DNA of 64,000 nt from Teichococcus aestuarii (GTDB lineage Bacteria > Pseudomonadota > Alphaproteobacteria > Acetobacterales > Acetobacteraceae): NCBI RefSeq assembly GCF_003116135.1, contig NZ_PDOA01000010.1, forward strand, positions 100,086 to 164,085, written 5' to 3'. Shown here piece after piece: positions 55,516-63,868 of the stretch. The notes beneath the pieces are model-generated. The model was given only the letters and a program-made list of their open reading frames with translations, was not told where the DNA came from and did no database searches. Both the position numbers and the translations under genes were made by a program. Each line of letters begins with the position of its first letter. Positions within the stretch are counted from its first letter, which is position 1.

Positions 55516-56975
55516 TCGGCGGGCTCGGACGGTACGGTCGCCCGCGCGGTGTTGGTCCCGCAGCACGTCGTTTCCTTGACCAGCTCCTGCTCCGGCCGCG
55601 AGGAGCAGCAGGCGACCGGGGGTGCCGCGGGAGCGCAGCAAGAGGACACCACGTCGGCGGCGCCGGGCAGCACGCGGCTCGAGCTGCAGACGCCGGTCTC
55701 CGGCAGATCGAGCTCGACACGGCGCGCGGCCTCGAGGTCGCCCGCGAGGAAGGCGGCGATGGAGCGCACCTGCTCGTGGCCGGTGGCCAGCAGGAAGGTG
55801 GGCGCCCGCCCGTAGCTGGCCATCCCGGCAAGGAAAAGCCCGCTGTCCGGCTGCTGGAGCTCGAAGGCGCCGTGCGGCCGGACGGTGCCGCAGGAGTGCA
55901 GGTTGGGATCGATCAGCGGCGCCAGCACGCGCGGGCACTCCAGCGCCGGGTCCAGGTCCAGGCGGACCTCGCCAAGGATTCCGAGGTCGGGCCGTAGGCC
56001 GGTGGCGACCACCATCTCGTCCGCCGCCACCGTCCTGCCTTCGAGACCCTTGACCTGCAGGGAACCACCGGTGCCCCGGCGAACCTCATCCACCGCGAAG
56101 GGCGCGAGCAGCTCGACGGCACCGGCCTCCACGAGGCGCCGCAGCCGTTGGCCGAGGGCGCCGCGCTCCGGCAGCTGGTCGGCGGCGCCACCGCCGTAGG
56201 CCCGCGTCAGGTCGGCGCCGCGGGCCGCCCACAGGACAGCCGTGCCCGGCGCCTGTTCGGCCAGGCGGGCGAGGTCGATGAGGGTGCCAACGGCCGAGTG
56301 GCCCGACCCGACGACGAGGACGCGCTTGCCCGCGTAGCGGCCGTGGTCGGCGCCCAGCACGTCCGGCATGCCGTGGCGGATTCGCTCGGCGGCCTCGCGT
56401 TCGCCCACGGCGGGCATACCGGAGGCACCGGCCGGGCTGGGACTGCCCCAGGTGCCGGTGGCCACTATGACGGCGCGAGCGAGGAGGCGGCCCTCGCGTC
56501 CGTCGGCCTGGAACCTGACCTCGAAGGGCTGGTCCTCGCGCCCGGCGTCGCGGACCTTGCCCACGCGTTGCCGGACGACGCCGATCACCCGCGTGTTCAG
56601 GCGCAGGCGGCCAGCGATCTCCGGCAGCGCGGCGAGCGGCGCCAGGTAGTCGTCGGCGAGTTCGCGTCCGGTCGGGAAGCCATCGGCGTCAGGCGCCATC
56701 CAGCAGTGCCGCTCCAGCAGGGCTTGGGCCGCCCGGTCGATGTTGTAGCGCCAGGGGGAGAACATGGGGACGTGGCCCCAGGCAAGCGGCGCCGTGCCGA
56801 CCGAGGGACCGGCTTCCAGGATGACCGGCTCGAGGCCACGCTCCAGCAGATGCGCTGCGGCGGCGAGGCCGACCGGACCGCCGCCGATGATGGCGACAGG
56901 TAGCGATCCGAGGGCGGCGTGGCCCTCAGAGGCCCTGTTCTGAGGGCGCGGCGTGGCGGAGCAGCAAGACGTCAT
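55512..56975 (-). CDS. FAD-dependent monooxygenase-like protein (ArsO-like) with Cys-rich tail
   Basis: 487 residues from ATG 56975 with AAGGGGA upstream. The N-terminus MTSCCSATP has a Cys pair, then the FAD site VAIIGGGPVGLAAAAHLLERG and a second nucleotide site VLVVGSGHSAVG, the layout of class B flavin monooxygenases. The last 60 residues have four Cys clusters (VCSSS, SSCCAP, VACCSS, TTCCGT), suited to a thiophilic metalloid. ArsO flavoproteins are known in some ars clusters. The exact reaction is unproven. Confidence 0.8.
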   Translation of the reverse strand: MTSCCSATPRPQNRASEGHAALGSLPVAIIGGGPVGLAAAAHLLERGLEPVILEAGPSVGTAPLAWGHVPMFSPWRYNIDRAAQALLERHCWMAPDADGFPTGRELADDYLAPLAALPEIAGRLRLNTRVIGVVRQRVGKVRDAGREDQPFEVRFQADGREGRLLARAVIVATGTWGSPSPAGASGMPAVGEREAAERIRHGMPDVLGADHGRYAGKRVLVVGSGHSAVGTLIDLARLAEQAPGTAVLWAARGADLTRAYGGGAADQLPERGALGQRLRRLVEAGAVELLAPFAVDEVRRGTGGSLQVKGLEGRTVAADEMVVATGLRPDLGILGEVRLDLDPALECPRVLAPLIDPNLHSCGTVRPHGAFELQQPDSGLFLAGMASYGRAPTFLLATGHEQVRSIAAFLAGDLEAARRVELDLPETGVCSSSRVLPGAADVVSSCCAPAAPPVACCSSRPEQELVKETTCCGTNTARATVPSEPAE

Positions 56976-57030
56976 TTGACGTTCCCCTTGGGTATGCCTC
57001 GGTGGGCGATGTATGTGGGCAAGCCAACGG

Positions 57031-57453
57031 TCAGCATCGGCAGGCACCCTTGGCCTGGTCGCGGGCAGCAGCGGCGCGGTCGGTCTCGGTCAGGGCCGCC
57101 GTGGCGTCCATCCATGCCTCCAGGCCGACCTTGAAGGCGTCGCGGCCCCTGTCGGTCAGCGTGTAGACCTTGCGCTCGCGACCGGAGACGATTTCCGAAG
57201 CGGATGTCAGGTAGCCGCCCTGCTCGAACTCGCGCAGCGTCGGGTAGAGGGCACCCTCGGAGGGCGAGCAGCAGCCGTTGGTGGTCCGCTCGACGGCACG
57301 GGCGATGTCGTAGCCGTGCGCCGGGCCGTCGTGCAGCACCTGGAGGACGAAGAAACGGCTGAGCGCCATCTTGATGGTCCCGGCCCAGTAGGCCCGGTCC
57401 GTGAAGTCCGGGGAAGGTCGGGCGACGGCGCGGAGGGTGGGTTCCTTCGACAT
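57031..57453 (-). CDS. PadR-family regulator with Cys pairs
   Basis: 140 residues. Winged helix of PadR type (SRFFVLQVLHDGPAHGYDIARAV, GALYPTLREFEQGGYL, RKVYTLTDRGRDAF). NGCCSPSEG sits in the region before the recognition helix, and the chain ends ACRC. These thiols could sense As(III) or another soft metal. It is the first gene of the three-gene reverse operon. Confidence 0.85.
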   Translation of the reverse strand: MSKEPTLRAVARPSPDFTDRAYWAGTIKMALSRFFVLQVLHDGPAHGYDIARAVERTTNGCCSPSEGALYPTLREFEQGGYLTSASEIVSGRERKVYTLTDRGRDAFKVGLEAWMDATAALTETDRAAAARDQAKGACRC

Positions 57454-57466
57454 GTCGGAACCCTAT

Positions 57467-57491
57467 GCCTTGGAGGGCGAGGTATCAAGGC
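57467..57491. promoter_or_regulatory. Dyad upstream of the padR-like gene
   Basis: GCCTTG and CAAGGC arms with 13 bases between, 13 bases before the padR start. Possible autoregulatory site. Confidence 0.35.
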
Positions 57492-57669
57492 TACATTGGA
57501 CAGTGATGGGCGACTCTGGCGCCTGGGATGGCGCGAGACACCGCTGAATCAGTCCTATACCTTGCACGCCCGTTACCGCCTGCGCCCGGAGTGGGGCTGC
57601 GGGGGAAGCCTCGCGGATGTCGTTTCAAGCCTTGGGGCGCACTAGGTTATCCGGCAACAGGAGCGGTAG

Positions 57670-57864
57670 ATGACGGAAGCCCAGCGCAAGACCTTCGAGA
57701 TCATGGCGAGGCGGTACACCGAGGTGAACACGACCACCCGTGCCGTTGCCCGTGAAGCGCTGGTCCGCGAGGGCATCCGGACGGCCGATGGTCGTCTTGC
57801 CCCCGAATACGGTGGCCCGGCGCCGAAGAAGCCGTCGAAGAAGCCAACCGCAGCTCGTAGTTGA
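57670..57864 (+). CDS. Small protein, possible antitoxin partner
   Basis: 64 residues (MTEAQRKTFEIMARRYTEVN), helical first half and basic Pro/Lys tail. ATG 57670 has AGGAG six bases upstream. Its stop overlaps the TTG start of the next gene (TTGA), so the pair is coupled. Small-plus-toxin gene order suggests an antitoxin; not proven. Confidence 0.6.
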   Translation: MTEAQRKTFEIMARRYTEVNTTTRAVAREALVREGIRTADGRLAPEYGGPAPKKPSKKPTAARS

Positions 57865-58466
57865 GTCGCTACGCCACTTCCTTCGTATTGGGCTACCACG
57901 ACTGCGATGAGAAGGTGGGCAGGAAGGCCCTTGCAGGTGAGGTGAACCTGCTGCGGAGTGAGAAAGATTATGATTGGCTCGGCCCCGGTGTTTACTTCTG
58001 GGAGGGCGATCCCGGACGCGCACTGGAGTGGGCCGAGGACAAGGTCGCCCGTGGCGATTACAAGAAGCCCTTTGTTCTGGGTGCCGTCATCGACCTGGGC
58101 AACTGCTTGGACCTTCTGGTCCGCGAGAACCTCAATCTCCTGAGAAACGCCTATGACAGTCTGGTGGCCACGCGGGAGAAGAGCGGGCAGGCGCTGCCTC
58201 GTAATAGGGATGTCAGGGGCAGCACGACCAACGACAAGCTGCTCCGCAACCTGGACTGCGCCGTGATCCGCCGCCTCCATGCCATCTTGGAGGAGGATTA
58301 CGATCTGCCTGCCGGAAGCGAGAAGCCGGGCCCGTTCGACACCGTCCGCGGTCTCCTCACCGAAGGCGAGCCCGTCTACCCGGACGGAGGCTTTTACTTG
58401 AAGACCCATACCCAGATTGCCGTCTGCAATTCCGCCTGCATCAAGGGCCTGTTCCTGCCGCGTTGA
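57861..58466 (+). CDS. Putative ADP-ribosyltransferase-like toxin
   Basis: 201 residues from TTG 57861. FVLGYHDCDEKVGRKALAGE, then YDWLGPGVYFWEGDPGRALEWAED, resemble the YHG...GxGxY start of small ADP-ribosyltransferase folds such as DUF3990. The end, KTHTQIAVCNSACIKGLFLP, fits the last strand with its catalytic-site residue. The start is coupled to the upstream small gene. Assignment is by motif feel, not alignment. Confidence 0.6.
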   Translation: MSRYATSFVLGYHDCDEKVGRKALAGEVNLLRSEKDYDWLGPGVYFWEGDPGRALEWAEDKVARGDYKKPFVLGAVIDLGNCLDLLVRENLNLLRNAYDSLVATREKSGQALPRNRDVRGSTTNDKLLRNLDCAVIRRLHAILEEDYDLPAGSEKPGPFDTVRGLLTEGEPVYPDGGFYLKTHTQIAVCNSACIKGLFLPR

Positions 58467-58593
58467 CTGCTACCTTCAAGGTGCGTTCGCCTGAGAGCCG
58501 GGCCGAATCGGAATCCGTGGATGACCGAGGGGTGGTGTGGAGGTGCAGTCGCCGCTTGCCAGCCAGACGACCCGCCAATCAGGTCGCGCCAGG

Positions 58594-58755
58594 CTAGGCC
58601 GGATCCTTGCGGTTACCCTTGCTCACGATGAGCATGTCGTTGTCCGGCAATGGTCGCTGCAGCTCGCGGGCGATCCCCCACGGCGCCTGCAGCCAAGTGT
58701 CTATCTCGTCCGGTGTCGTCAGCATCACCGGCATCGCCTTGAGGTGGATGGCGCC
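58594..58755 (-). pseudogene. 3' relic of a YedK/SRAP-family gene (reverse copy)
   Basis: Reverse-strand codons read HLKAMPVMLTTPDEIDTWL, then QAPWGIARELQRPLPDNDML, ending at TAG 58594. This is the C-terminal portion of SOS-response-associated peptidases (YedK). The N-terminal catalytic part, with the Cys at position 2, is missing; upstream the frame degenerates where an opposite-strand copy begins. Confidence 0.7.
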
Positions 58756-58849
58756 CTGGGATGTCGCCCAGCAACTCCAGAGGCCACTGCCGGATGCCGA
58801 CATGCTCATTGTGTCGAGGGGGAACCGGGCGGATCCGGCGCCCGGATAG
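58752..58849 (+). pseudogene. 3' relic of a YedK/SRAP-family gene (forward copy)
   Basis: Forward codons read APWDVAQQLQRPLPDADMLI, ending at TAG 58847-58849. It is a diverged paralogue of the reverse relic, joined back to back at about 58755. Confidence 0.65.
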
Positions 58850-59072
58850 GCCGCACCGCACGCATCGGTCACCGATGCCTGGGTTCACTGCCCCACGCTG
58901 TTGAAGAGGCGCGAGCGAGGAGCACGAGCCGAGTACGAGGTCGTACCCTCCGGAAGCAGAAGGTGGCCCAGACTGGACCATGTGAAGACTTGCCCGTCGC
59001 GCACGTGTTCATTGAAAGCGCCAAAGCTGCCCCCCATCTCCATTGCTTGGGCTGAGCCGTTGGAAGGTGTAG

Positions 59073-59435
59073 ATGCTGGACGTGATTGGGTCCCTCATGA
59101 AGGGCGAGGACAAGTATCCTCGGGCCTTCGCCGCTGCGAACGAGTTTTGGAGCGAGATCTTCGTGGTGCAGCGGGATGGTGACGACGCCACTTTGCAGGC
59201 GGCGATAGACGGCTCGCAGACAAGCTTTGAATGGCGCATGTCAGACGTCGGCGTCTCCCGCCCCTCTGCGAAGTCCATCATGGCCGTGACCGCGATTGGC
59301 GCGCTCTATCGGGACGGCTTCGAGGATGAGGAGTTTGCCAAGCGGGTCATTCGTTCCTTCGTGGCGAGCTCGAGGTTAAGCTTGGAGGTGAAGGCGTCCG
59401 CTAGGGATACGATGACGATGTACTCGCTTGATTGA
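59073..59435 (+). CDS. Hypothetical protein
   Basis: 120 residues (MLDVIGSLMKGEDKYPRAFA) with GGAAGG seven bases before ATG 59073. The sequence is helical, without signal or membrane parts; VSRPSAKSIMAVTAIGALYRDGF is the most protein-like stretch. Family unknown. Confidence 0.6.
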   Translation: MLDVIGSLMKGEDKYPRAFAAANEFWSEIFVVQRDGDDATLQAAIDGSQTSFEWRMSDVGVSRPSAKSIMAVTAIGALYRDGFEDEEFAKRVIRSFVASSRLSLEVKASARDTMTMYSLD

Positions 59436-59551
59436 GGGTGTGACCCTCGTCATCGGAGCCGAAGGCGCAAGCGTCTCGACTCGTTAGCGGCGGTGAACTT
59501 CCACAGCGGCAAAGCGTCCGCTGTCCCGTAGCAAGCTGGCGCCCGGGAAGC

Positions 59552-59917
59552 CTACCTCGAACGGCGCCATAACGGGGTTGGAGCGGTGCAGCCGGGCCAG
59601 ATCGCCTCCGGCAACCGCAGCAACTGCGTGAGACCGCTACAGTCCTTCGCCGCCACGCCGAGTGGCACGGCGCCAAACTCGTCCTTTGGCCTCGCCACCC
59701 ACCGACGGCTCGCCGTGAGGTGGCTCGCCACCATCCACACCGCGGCGGCGAGGGTGGCCGGGACCTCCCGGAGCTCGGCCTGCTTCGTACCTGGCAGGCG
59801 GACCAGTCGACCGGCGACGAGATCGTGCAGGACGGGATGGTCACGCCGCCAGACAAGGGCCTCGTCGGAGGTCAGGAAATCAGCGCTCGGGCGAGGCTGC
59901 CTTCTGAAGGAAGGCAT
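59552..59917 (-). CDS. Possible hypothetical protein
   Basis: 121 residues from ATG 59917. ADFLTSDEALVWRRDHPVLHDLVAGRLVRLPGTK looks like real protein, but the start overlaps the preceding gene by 38 bases and lacks a good ribosome site. Could be a frameshifted continuation of that gene. Confidence 0.4.
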   Translation of the reverse strand: MPSFRRQPRPSADFLTSDEALVWRRDHPVLHDLVAGRLVRLPGTKQAELREVPATLAAAVWMVASHLTASRRWVARPKDEFGAVPLGVAAKDCSGLTQLLRLPEAIWPGCTAPTPLWRRSR

Positions 59918-60200
59918 CCGCACCACCCGCGACGAACCCCTGGCCATGCTGGGCAAGCCAGCGGTTGAAGTCGGCACCTGCCTCGGCCCTGAGCGCCCGC
60001 TGTCGGTCCTCGCGCCTATGGACGAGTTCCTCGTCGAGCAAGTTGGCCACGGTGCGTGCGGCGTATGGCCTGCCATCGGGACCATGATGGCCACGCTCGG
60101 CCAGCATCTCGGCGACGGCGCCAAGGTCACGGTCCAGGTCTTCGGAGGCGAGGCGCCGGGCCTCGGCTTGGATGGCTGGGTCACTTGGGTAGGGCGGCAT
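59880..60200 (-). CDS. Hypothetical helical protein
   Basis: 106 residues from ATG 60200, preceded by AGGAGG at six bases. PAIQAEARRLASEDLDRDLGAVAEMLAERG, then YAARTVANLLDEE, suggest a helical, possibly DNA-binding N-terminus. Family not recognised. Confidence 0.65.
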   Translation of the reverse strand: MPPYPSDPAIQAEARRLASEDLDRDLGAVAEMLAERGHHGPDGRPYAARTVANLLDEELVHRREDRQRALRAEAGADFNRWLAQHGQGFVAGGADAFLQKAASPER

Positions 60201-60312
60201 GGGCGGTCCTCCTGCGGACCGAGCCTAGCCCCGGTGCCATGAGCCCTGGCAAGCGGCAATGAACCTCCTATGCTGCCCGGACGTTTCGATGCCAGGGGCA
60301 AGGGAGCGACCG

Positions 60313-60546
60313 ATGGGGCTGGCAACCTACACACTGAAGATGGCGGCTGTGTCAGCGCTAGCCGCTGCGATTCTGGTCTTCGGCGGTGAGCCAATGCCTG
60401 CTGGCTGGCTGGACGGCATCGTGGATCCGGGCGCCACCGTGGGGCAGGCCGCGACCGTGGTGGTGTTCACGGTGGCCGGGTCGGCGGCGACGGCGGGCGG
60501 AATAGCCGGGCTGTTGTGGCTCGCCTGGGCGTACTGGCGCGAGTAG
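60313..60546 (+). CDS. Small two-helix membrane protein
   Basis: 77 residues from ATG 60313 with AGGGAG upstream. Two hydrophobic helices (MAAVSALAAAILVFGG and VVVFTVAGSAATAGGIAGLLWLAW). No function suggested. Confidence 0.6.
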   Translation: MGLATYTLKMAAVSALAAAILVFGGEPMPAGWLDGIVDPGATVGQAATVVVFTVAGSAATAGGIAGLLWLAWAYWRE

Positions 60547-60715
60547 CGGGCCGGGCTGCGGCAGCGAAGATGGGACGAGGTGCAGTCACCACATGATTGA
60601 GGTGGCGCGTCAGGTTGTCCGGAGAACCTCAGGAACCGGGTTGCCGGTGCCATCTGTGCAACCCAAGGGATCCTGGCCACGTTCTGATGACGGTGCGACT
60701 AGGCGCTAAGACAAG

Positions 60716-60757
60716 AGGTGCCCCTACCTGGATGGTCAGATCCAGGTAGGGGTGCCT
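60716..60757 (+). terminator. Long perfect hairpin between convergent genes
   Basis: Eighteen-base arms and a six-base loop GGTCAG. As forward-strand RNA all 18 pairs form (two G-U); on the reverse strand two would be mismatched, so it acts with forward transcripts. No T run follows, so it might be a small RNA or processing element instead of a terminator. Confidence 0.55.
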
Positions 60758-60809
60758 TCTTGCGTTCAGTCTGCGGCTACAGTCTGGATTTCAGGCGGGA
60801 AGGCCCGCC

Positions 60810-61502
60810 TTAGGTATTATAAACGGCGCACGCGCTCGCATGGCCATCATCTCCTTGCTCCGGTTGCGACGTGGGAAACGCCGGGCGGCGTCCCGCTGAC
60901 AGACCGGTACGACTAGGCGACCGGGTCTGTTCCTCGGGCTCGGGGCTCAACAGGAAGTATGTCCCCCTGGAGTCGGAGCCGAATAGGTGGCCATTGCTGG
61001 CCAGAATTGATGCCAGTCGATTCATGGGGCGTTGCTCCGCACCCAGGAGACCGTCCGCCAGTACGACCTTGAGGAGCTCCGTCCGGTGTGTCGGGCCGCC
61101 TTCTGCAAGGATGGCGGCGACCCGATCTCGCACGCGGCTGTTCTTGCTGTCAGGCTTGCTCTTGGGCGACACCGACGATGGCGGCACAATGTGGTCGCGC
61201 CTGCGCTCGAGGTACGCTTGCAGCCGCAATAGGGTGCGGAGCCCCTCCATAACTCGTGCCTGTCGGGCATCCAGGACCGCAATCGCCGCAATGCATGCCA
61301 CATCGTTACCGTCGTTGCGGATACGTGCCTTCTCAAGCCACGCCGTCGCCTTCGCCCGCGCTGCAGCCAGTTGCTCCATCTCGAGCTCGACCACTTCATA
61401 AGCAAACGTCGAGATGCCCTCGGCGAACAGCGGGGGGACGCTGGCGAGCAGGGCGTCGAGTTCATTGGCGATCACGGCGCCGGGTTCAGAGCTGCTTCCC
61501 AT
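60810..61502 (-). CDS. Hypothetical protein with C-terminal winged-helix-like region
   Basis: 230 residues from ATG 61502 (MGSSSEPGAVIANELDALLA). The first 130 residues are a helical/coiled segment (EVVELEMEQLAAARAKATAWLEK). Residues about 145-190 (RDRVAAILAEGGPTHRTELL, NRLASILASNGHLFG) resemble a small winged helix. Role unknown. Confidence 0.6.
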   Translation of the reverse strand: MGSSSEPGAVIANELDALLASVPPLFAEGISTFAYEVVELEMEQLAAARAKATAWLEKARIRNDGNDVACIAAIAVLDARQARVMEGLRTLLRLQAYLERRRDHIVPPSSVSPKSKPDSKNSRVRDRVAAILAEGGPTHRTELLKVVLADGLLGAEQRPMNRLASILASNGHLFGSDSRGTYFLLSPEPEEQTRSPSRTGLSAGRRPAFPTSQPEQGDDGHASACAVYNT

Positions 61503-61512
61503 AACGCAAGGT

Positions 61513-61532
61513 AAACGGGAGACTCTGGCGCC
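61513..61532. repeat. 20-bp inverted repeat, left copy
   Basis: AAACGGGAGACTCTGGCGCC matches, with one mismatch, the complement of 61705-61724. The pair brackets the parE terminator. Confidence 0.8.
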
Positions 61533-61632
61533 GGTTGCAGCACGCGCAGGGTGAAACCTGTCGTTTTCCTTGGGCGGAAGGCCAGCGCCGGGTGACTCTG
61601 CTTGCGCAGGGTCTCGCCGCGTTTCGGCAAGC

Positions 61633-61661
61633 AAAAAGGGCGCGAGGATTCCGCGCCCTTT
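61633..61661 (-). terminator. Rho-independent terminator of parE
   Basis: On the reverse strand AAAGGGCGCG, loop GAATCCT and CGCGCCCTTT are followed by a run of five T, about 80 bases beyond the parE stop. Confidence 0.9.
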
Positions 61662-61704
61662 GTCAATGAAAGCAACGGGTTAGGAGAGCGCCAGTCTACT
61701 GAAT

Positions 61705-61724
61705 GGCGCCGGAGTCTCCCGTTT
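61705..61724. repeat. 20-bp inverted repeat, right copy
   Basis: Inverted partner of 61513-61532, 19 of 20 bases, 15 bases beyond the parE stop. Confidence 0.8.
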
Positions 61725-61739
61725 GGTGCGCGCTTATAC

Positions 61740-63713
61740 TCAGGCGTCCACCGCCTCCAGCTCCAGCCGGGCCGCGTTCTCCTGGATGAAGCGGAAGCGC
61801 AATTCCGGCTTGCGGCCCATCAGCGCCTCGATCAGCTCGGAGGTGGCGGCGCGTTCCTCGGGCGGCAGCACCACGCGCAGCAGGGTGCGCTTGCGCGGGT
61901 CCATGGTGGTCTCCTTCAGCGAGGCGGGCGGCATCTCGCCCAGGCCCTTGAAGCGGCTGACCTCCACCTTCTGGTTGGGCTTGAAGGCCTTCTTCAGCAG
62001 CTTCTCGCGCTCGGCATCGTCCATCGCGTAGACGGTCTTGCCGGCGGTGGCGAGGCGGTAGAGCGGCGGCTGCGCCAGGTAGACGCGGCCCTGCCGCACC
62101 AGCTCCGGCAGCTCCTTGTAGAAGAAGGTCATCAGCAGGGCCGCGATGTGCGCGCCGTCCACATCGGCATCGGTCATGATGACGACGCGGCCGTAGCGCA
62201 GCCGGGCGATGTCGAACTTCTCGCCTGCGCCGCAGCCGAGTGCCTCGATGAGGTCCTTCAGCTCCTGGTTCTGCCGCAGCTTGTCGGCGCTGGCGGAGGC
62301 CACGTTCAGGATCTTGCCGCGCAGCGGCAGCACGGCCTGGGTCTCGCGGTCGCGCGCCTGCTTGGCGGAGCCGCCGGCGGAATCGCCCTCCACCAGGAAC
62401 AGCTCGGTGCCCTCGGCGGCCTCGCGCGCGCAGTCGGCCAGCTTGCCGGGCAGGCGCAGGCGGCGCGTGGCGCTCTTGCGCGGCGTGTCCTTCTGCTCGC
62501 GCCGGCGGATGCGGTCCTCGGCGCGCTCGATCGCCCAGGTGAGGAGGTTGCCGGCGGTGGCGGGGTCGCCCGCCAGCCAGTGGTCGAAATGGTCGCGCAG
62601 GCCCTGCTCGACGAGGCGGGCGGCCTCGGGGCTGGTCAGCCTGTCCTTGGTCTGGCCCTGGAACTGCGGCTCGCGCACGAAGACCGAGAGCATGCCCGCC
62701 AGCCCGCCGAACAGATCCTCGGCGGTGATGCTGGCGGCGCGCTTCTCCTTCTTCAGCTCGCCATAGGCGCGCAGGCCCTTCACCAGCGCGTTGCGCAGCC
62801 CGGCCTCGTGCGTGCCACCCAGCGGCGTCGGGATGGTGTTGGCATAGGTGTGCAGGAAGCCCTCGCCCTGCTCCAGCCAACTCACCGCCCATTCGGCGCG
62901 GCCGGCGCCCTGGGGGAAGGTGGCCTCGCCGGCCCAGGGAGCGGGGATGACGGGCGCGCGCCCCTCCAGCGCCGCGGCCAGGAAGTCCGACAGGCCGCCG
63001 GGAAAGTGCAGCGTGGCCTGGGACGGCGTGTCGTCCTTCACCAGGGACGGGTCGCAGGCCCAGCGGATCTCGACCCCGCGGAACAGGTAGGCCTTGGAGC
63101 GGCAGAGCCGGAACAGCCGCGCCGCCTGGAAGAGCTGCTGTCCGAAGATCTCCGGATCCGGCTTGAAGCGGATGGTGGTGCCGCGCCGGTTGTGCACGGC
63201 GCCGGCATTCTTCAGCTTGCCGAGCGGCTTGCCACGCGCATAGGCCTGGGTGAACAGGGTGCGGTCGCGCGCCACCTCCACCTCCAGCCGCTCGGCCAGG
63301 GCATTGACCACCGAGGAGCCGACCCCGTGCAGGCCGCCCGAGGTGTCATAGGCCTTGCCGGAGAACTTGCCGCCCGAATGCAGGGTGGTGAGGATCACCT
63401 CCAGCGCCGAGAGCTTGGGGAATTTCGGGTGCGGGTCGGTCGGGATGCCGCGCCCGTTGTCGCGGATGGTGAGCCAGTTGTCCCGCTCCAGCGTCACCTC
63501 GATGCGGTCGGCATGGCCGGCCACCGCCTCGTCCATGGCGTTGTCGAGCACCTCGGCTGCCAGATGGTGCAGCGCGTTCTCGTCGGTGCCGCCGATATAC
63601 ATGCCGGGGCGCCGGCGGACGGGCTCCAGCCCTTCCAGCACCTCGATGTCCTTGGCCGAATAGGAAGCCCCTGCCGCTGCCTTGGGGCCACGGCCGCCGA
63701 AGAGATCGTTCAT
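61740..63713 (-). CDS. parE: DNA topoisomerase IV subunit B
   Basis: 657 residues. GHKL ATPase domain (VRRRPGMYIGGT, IRDNGRGIP, GGLHGVGSSVVNALA), transducer, and TOPRIM (VEGDSAGGSAKQARD, MTDADVDGAHIAALL), ending with FIQENAARLELEAVDA. Length and motifs fit alphaproteobacterial ParE, which decatenates chromosomes with ParC. It is a housekeeping gene and marks core-like DNA at the right end. Confidence 0.97.
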   Translation of the reverse strand: MNDLFGGRGPKAAAGASYSAKDIEVLEGLEPVRRRPGMYIGGTDENALHHLAAEVLDNAMDEAVAGHADRIEVTLERDNWLTIRDNGRGIPTDPHPKFPKLSALEVILTTLHSGGKFSGKAYDTSGGLHGVGSSVVNALAERLEVEVARDRTLFTQAYARGKPLGKLKNAGAVHNRRGTTIRFKPDPEIFGQQLFQAARLFRLCRSKAYLFRGVEIRWACDPSLVKDDTPSQATLHFPGGLSDFLAAALEGRAPVIPAPWAGEATFPQGAGRAEWAVSWLEQGEGFLHTYANTIPTPLGGTHEAGLRNALVKGLRAYGELKKEKRAASITAEDLFGGLAGMLSVFVREPQFQGQTKDRLTSPEAARLVEQGLRDHFDHWLAGDPATAGNLLTWAIERAEDRIRRREQKDTPRKSATRRLRLPGKLADCAREAAEGTELFLVEGDSAGGSAKQARDRETQAVLPLRGKILNVASASADKLRQNQELKDLIEALGCGAGEKFDIARLRYGRVVIMTDADVDGAHIAALLMTFFYKELPELVRQGRVYLAQPPLYRLATAGKTVYAMDDAEREKLLKKAFKPNQKVEVSRFKGLGEMPPASLKETTMDPRKRTLLRVVLPPEERAATSELIEALMGRKPELRFRFIQENAARLELEAVDA

Positions 63714-63868
63714 GTCTTGTTCACACCCTCGGCCGGCAAACTAGCCAAGGGAGGGGGTCGGCCGCAACCCTCTGTTCCGTTTTGCCGGGCCGGGGCGGCC
63801 GGCTGGCCCCGCGCCGGGCAGGCCGGGCGGGGCAGCCAGGGGGCGCGGCAGCCCCCTGGCGTTTCAGG

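Noticed and set aside
61472..61675. 67-codon reverse frame downstream of parE
   Set aside because: It spans the parE terminator and overlaps another gene's start; only part looks protein-like, so it was not called.
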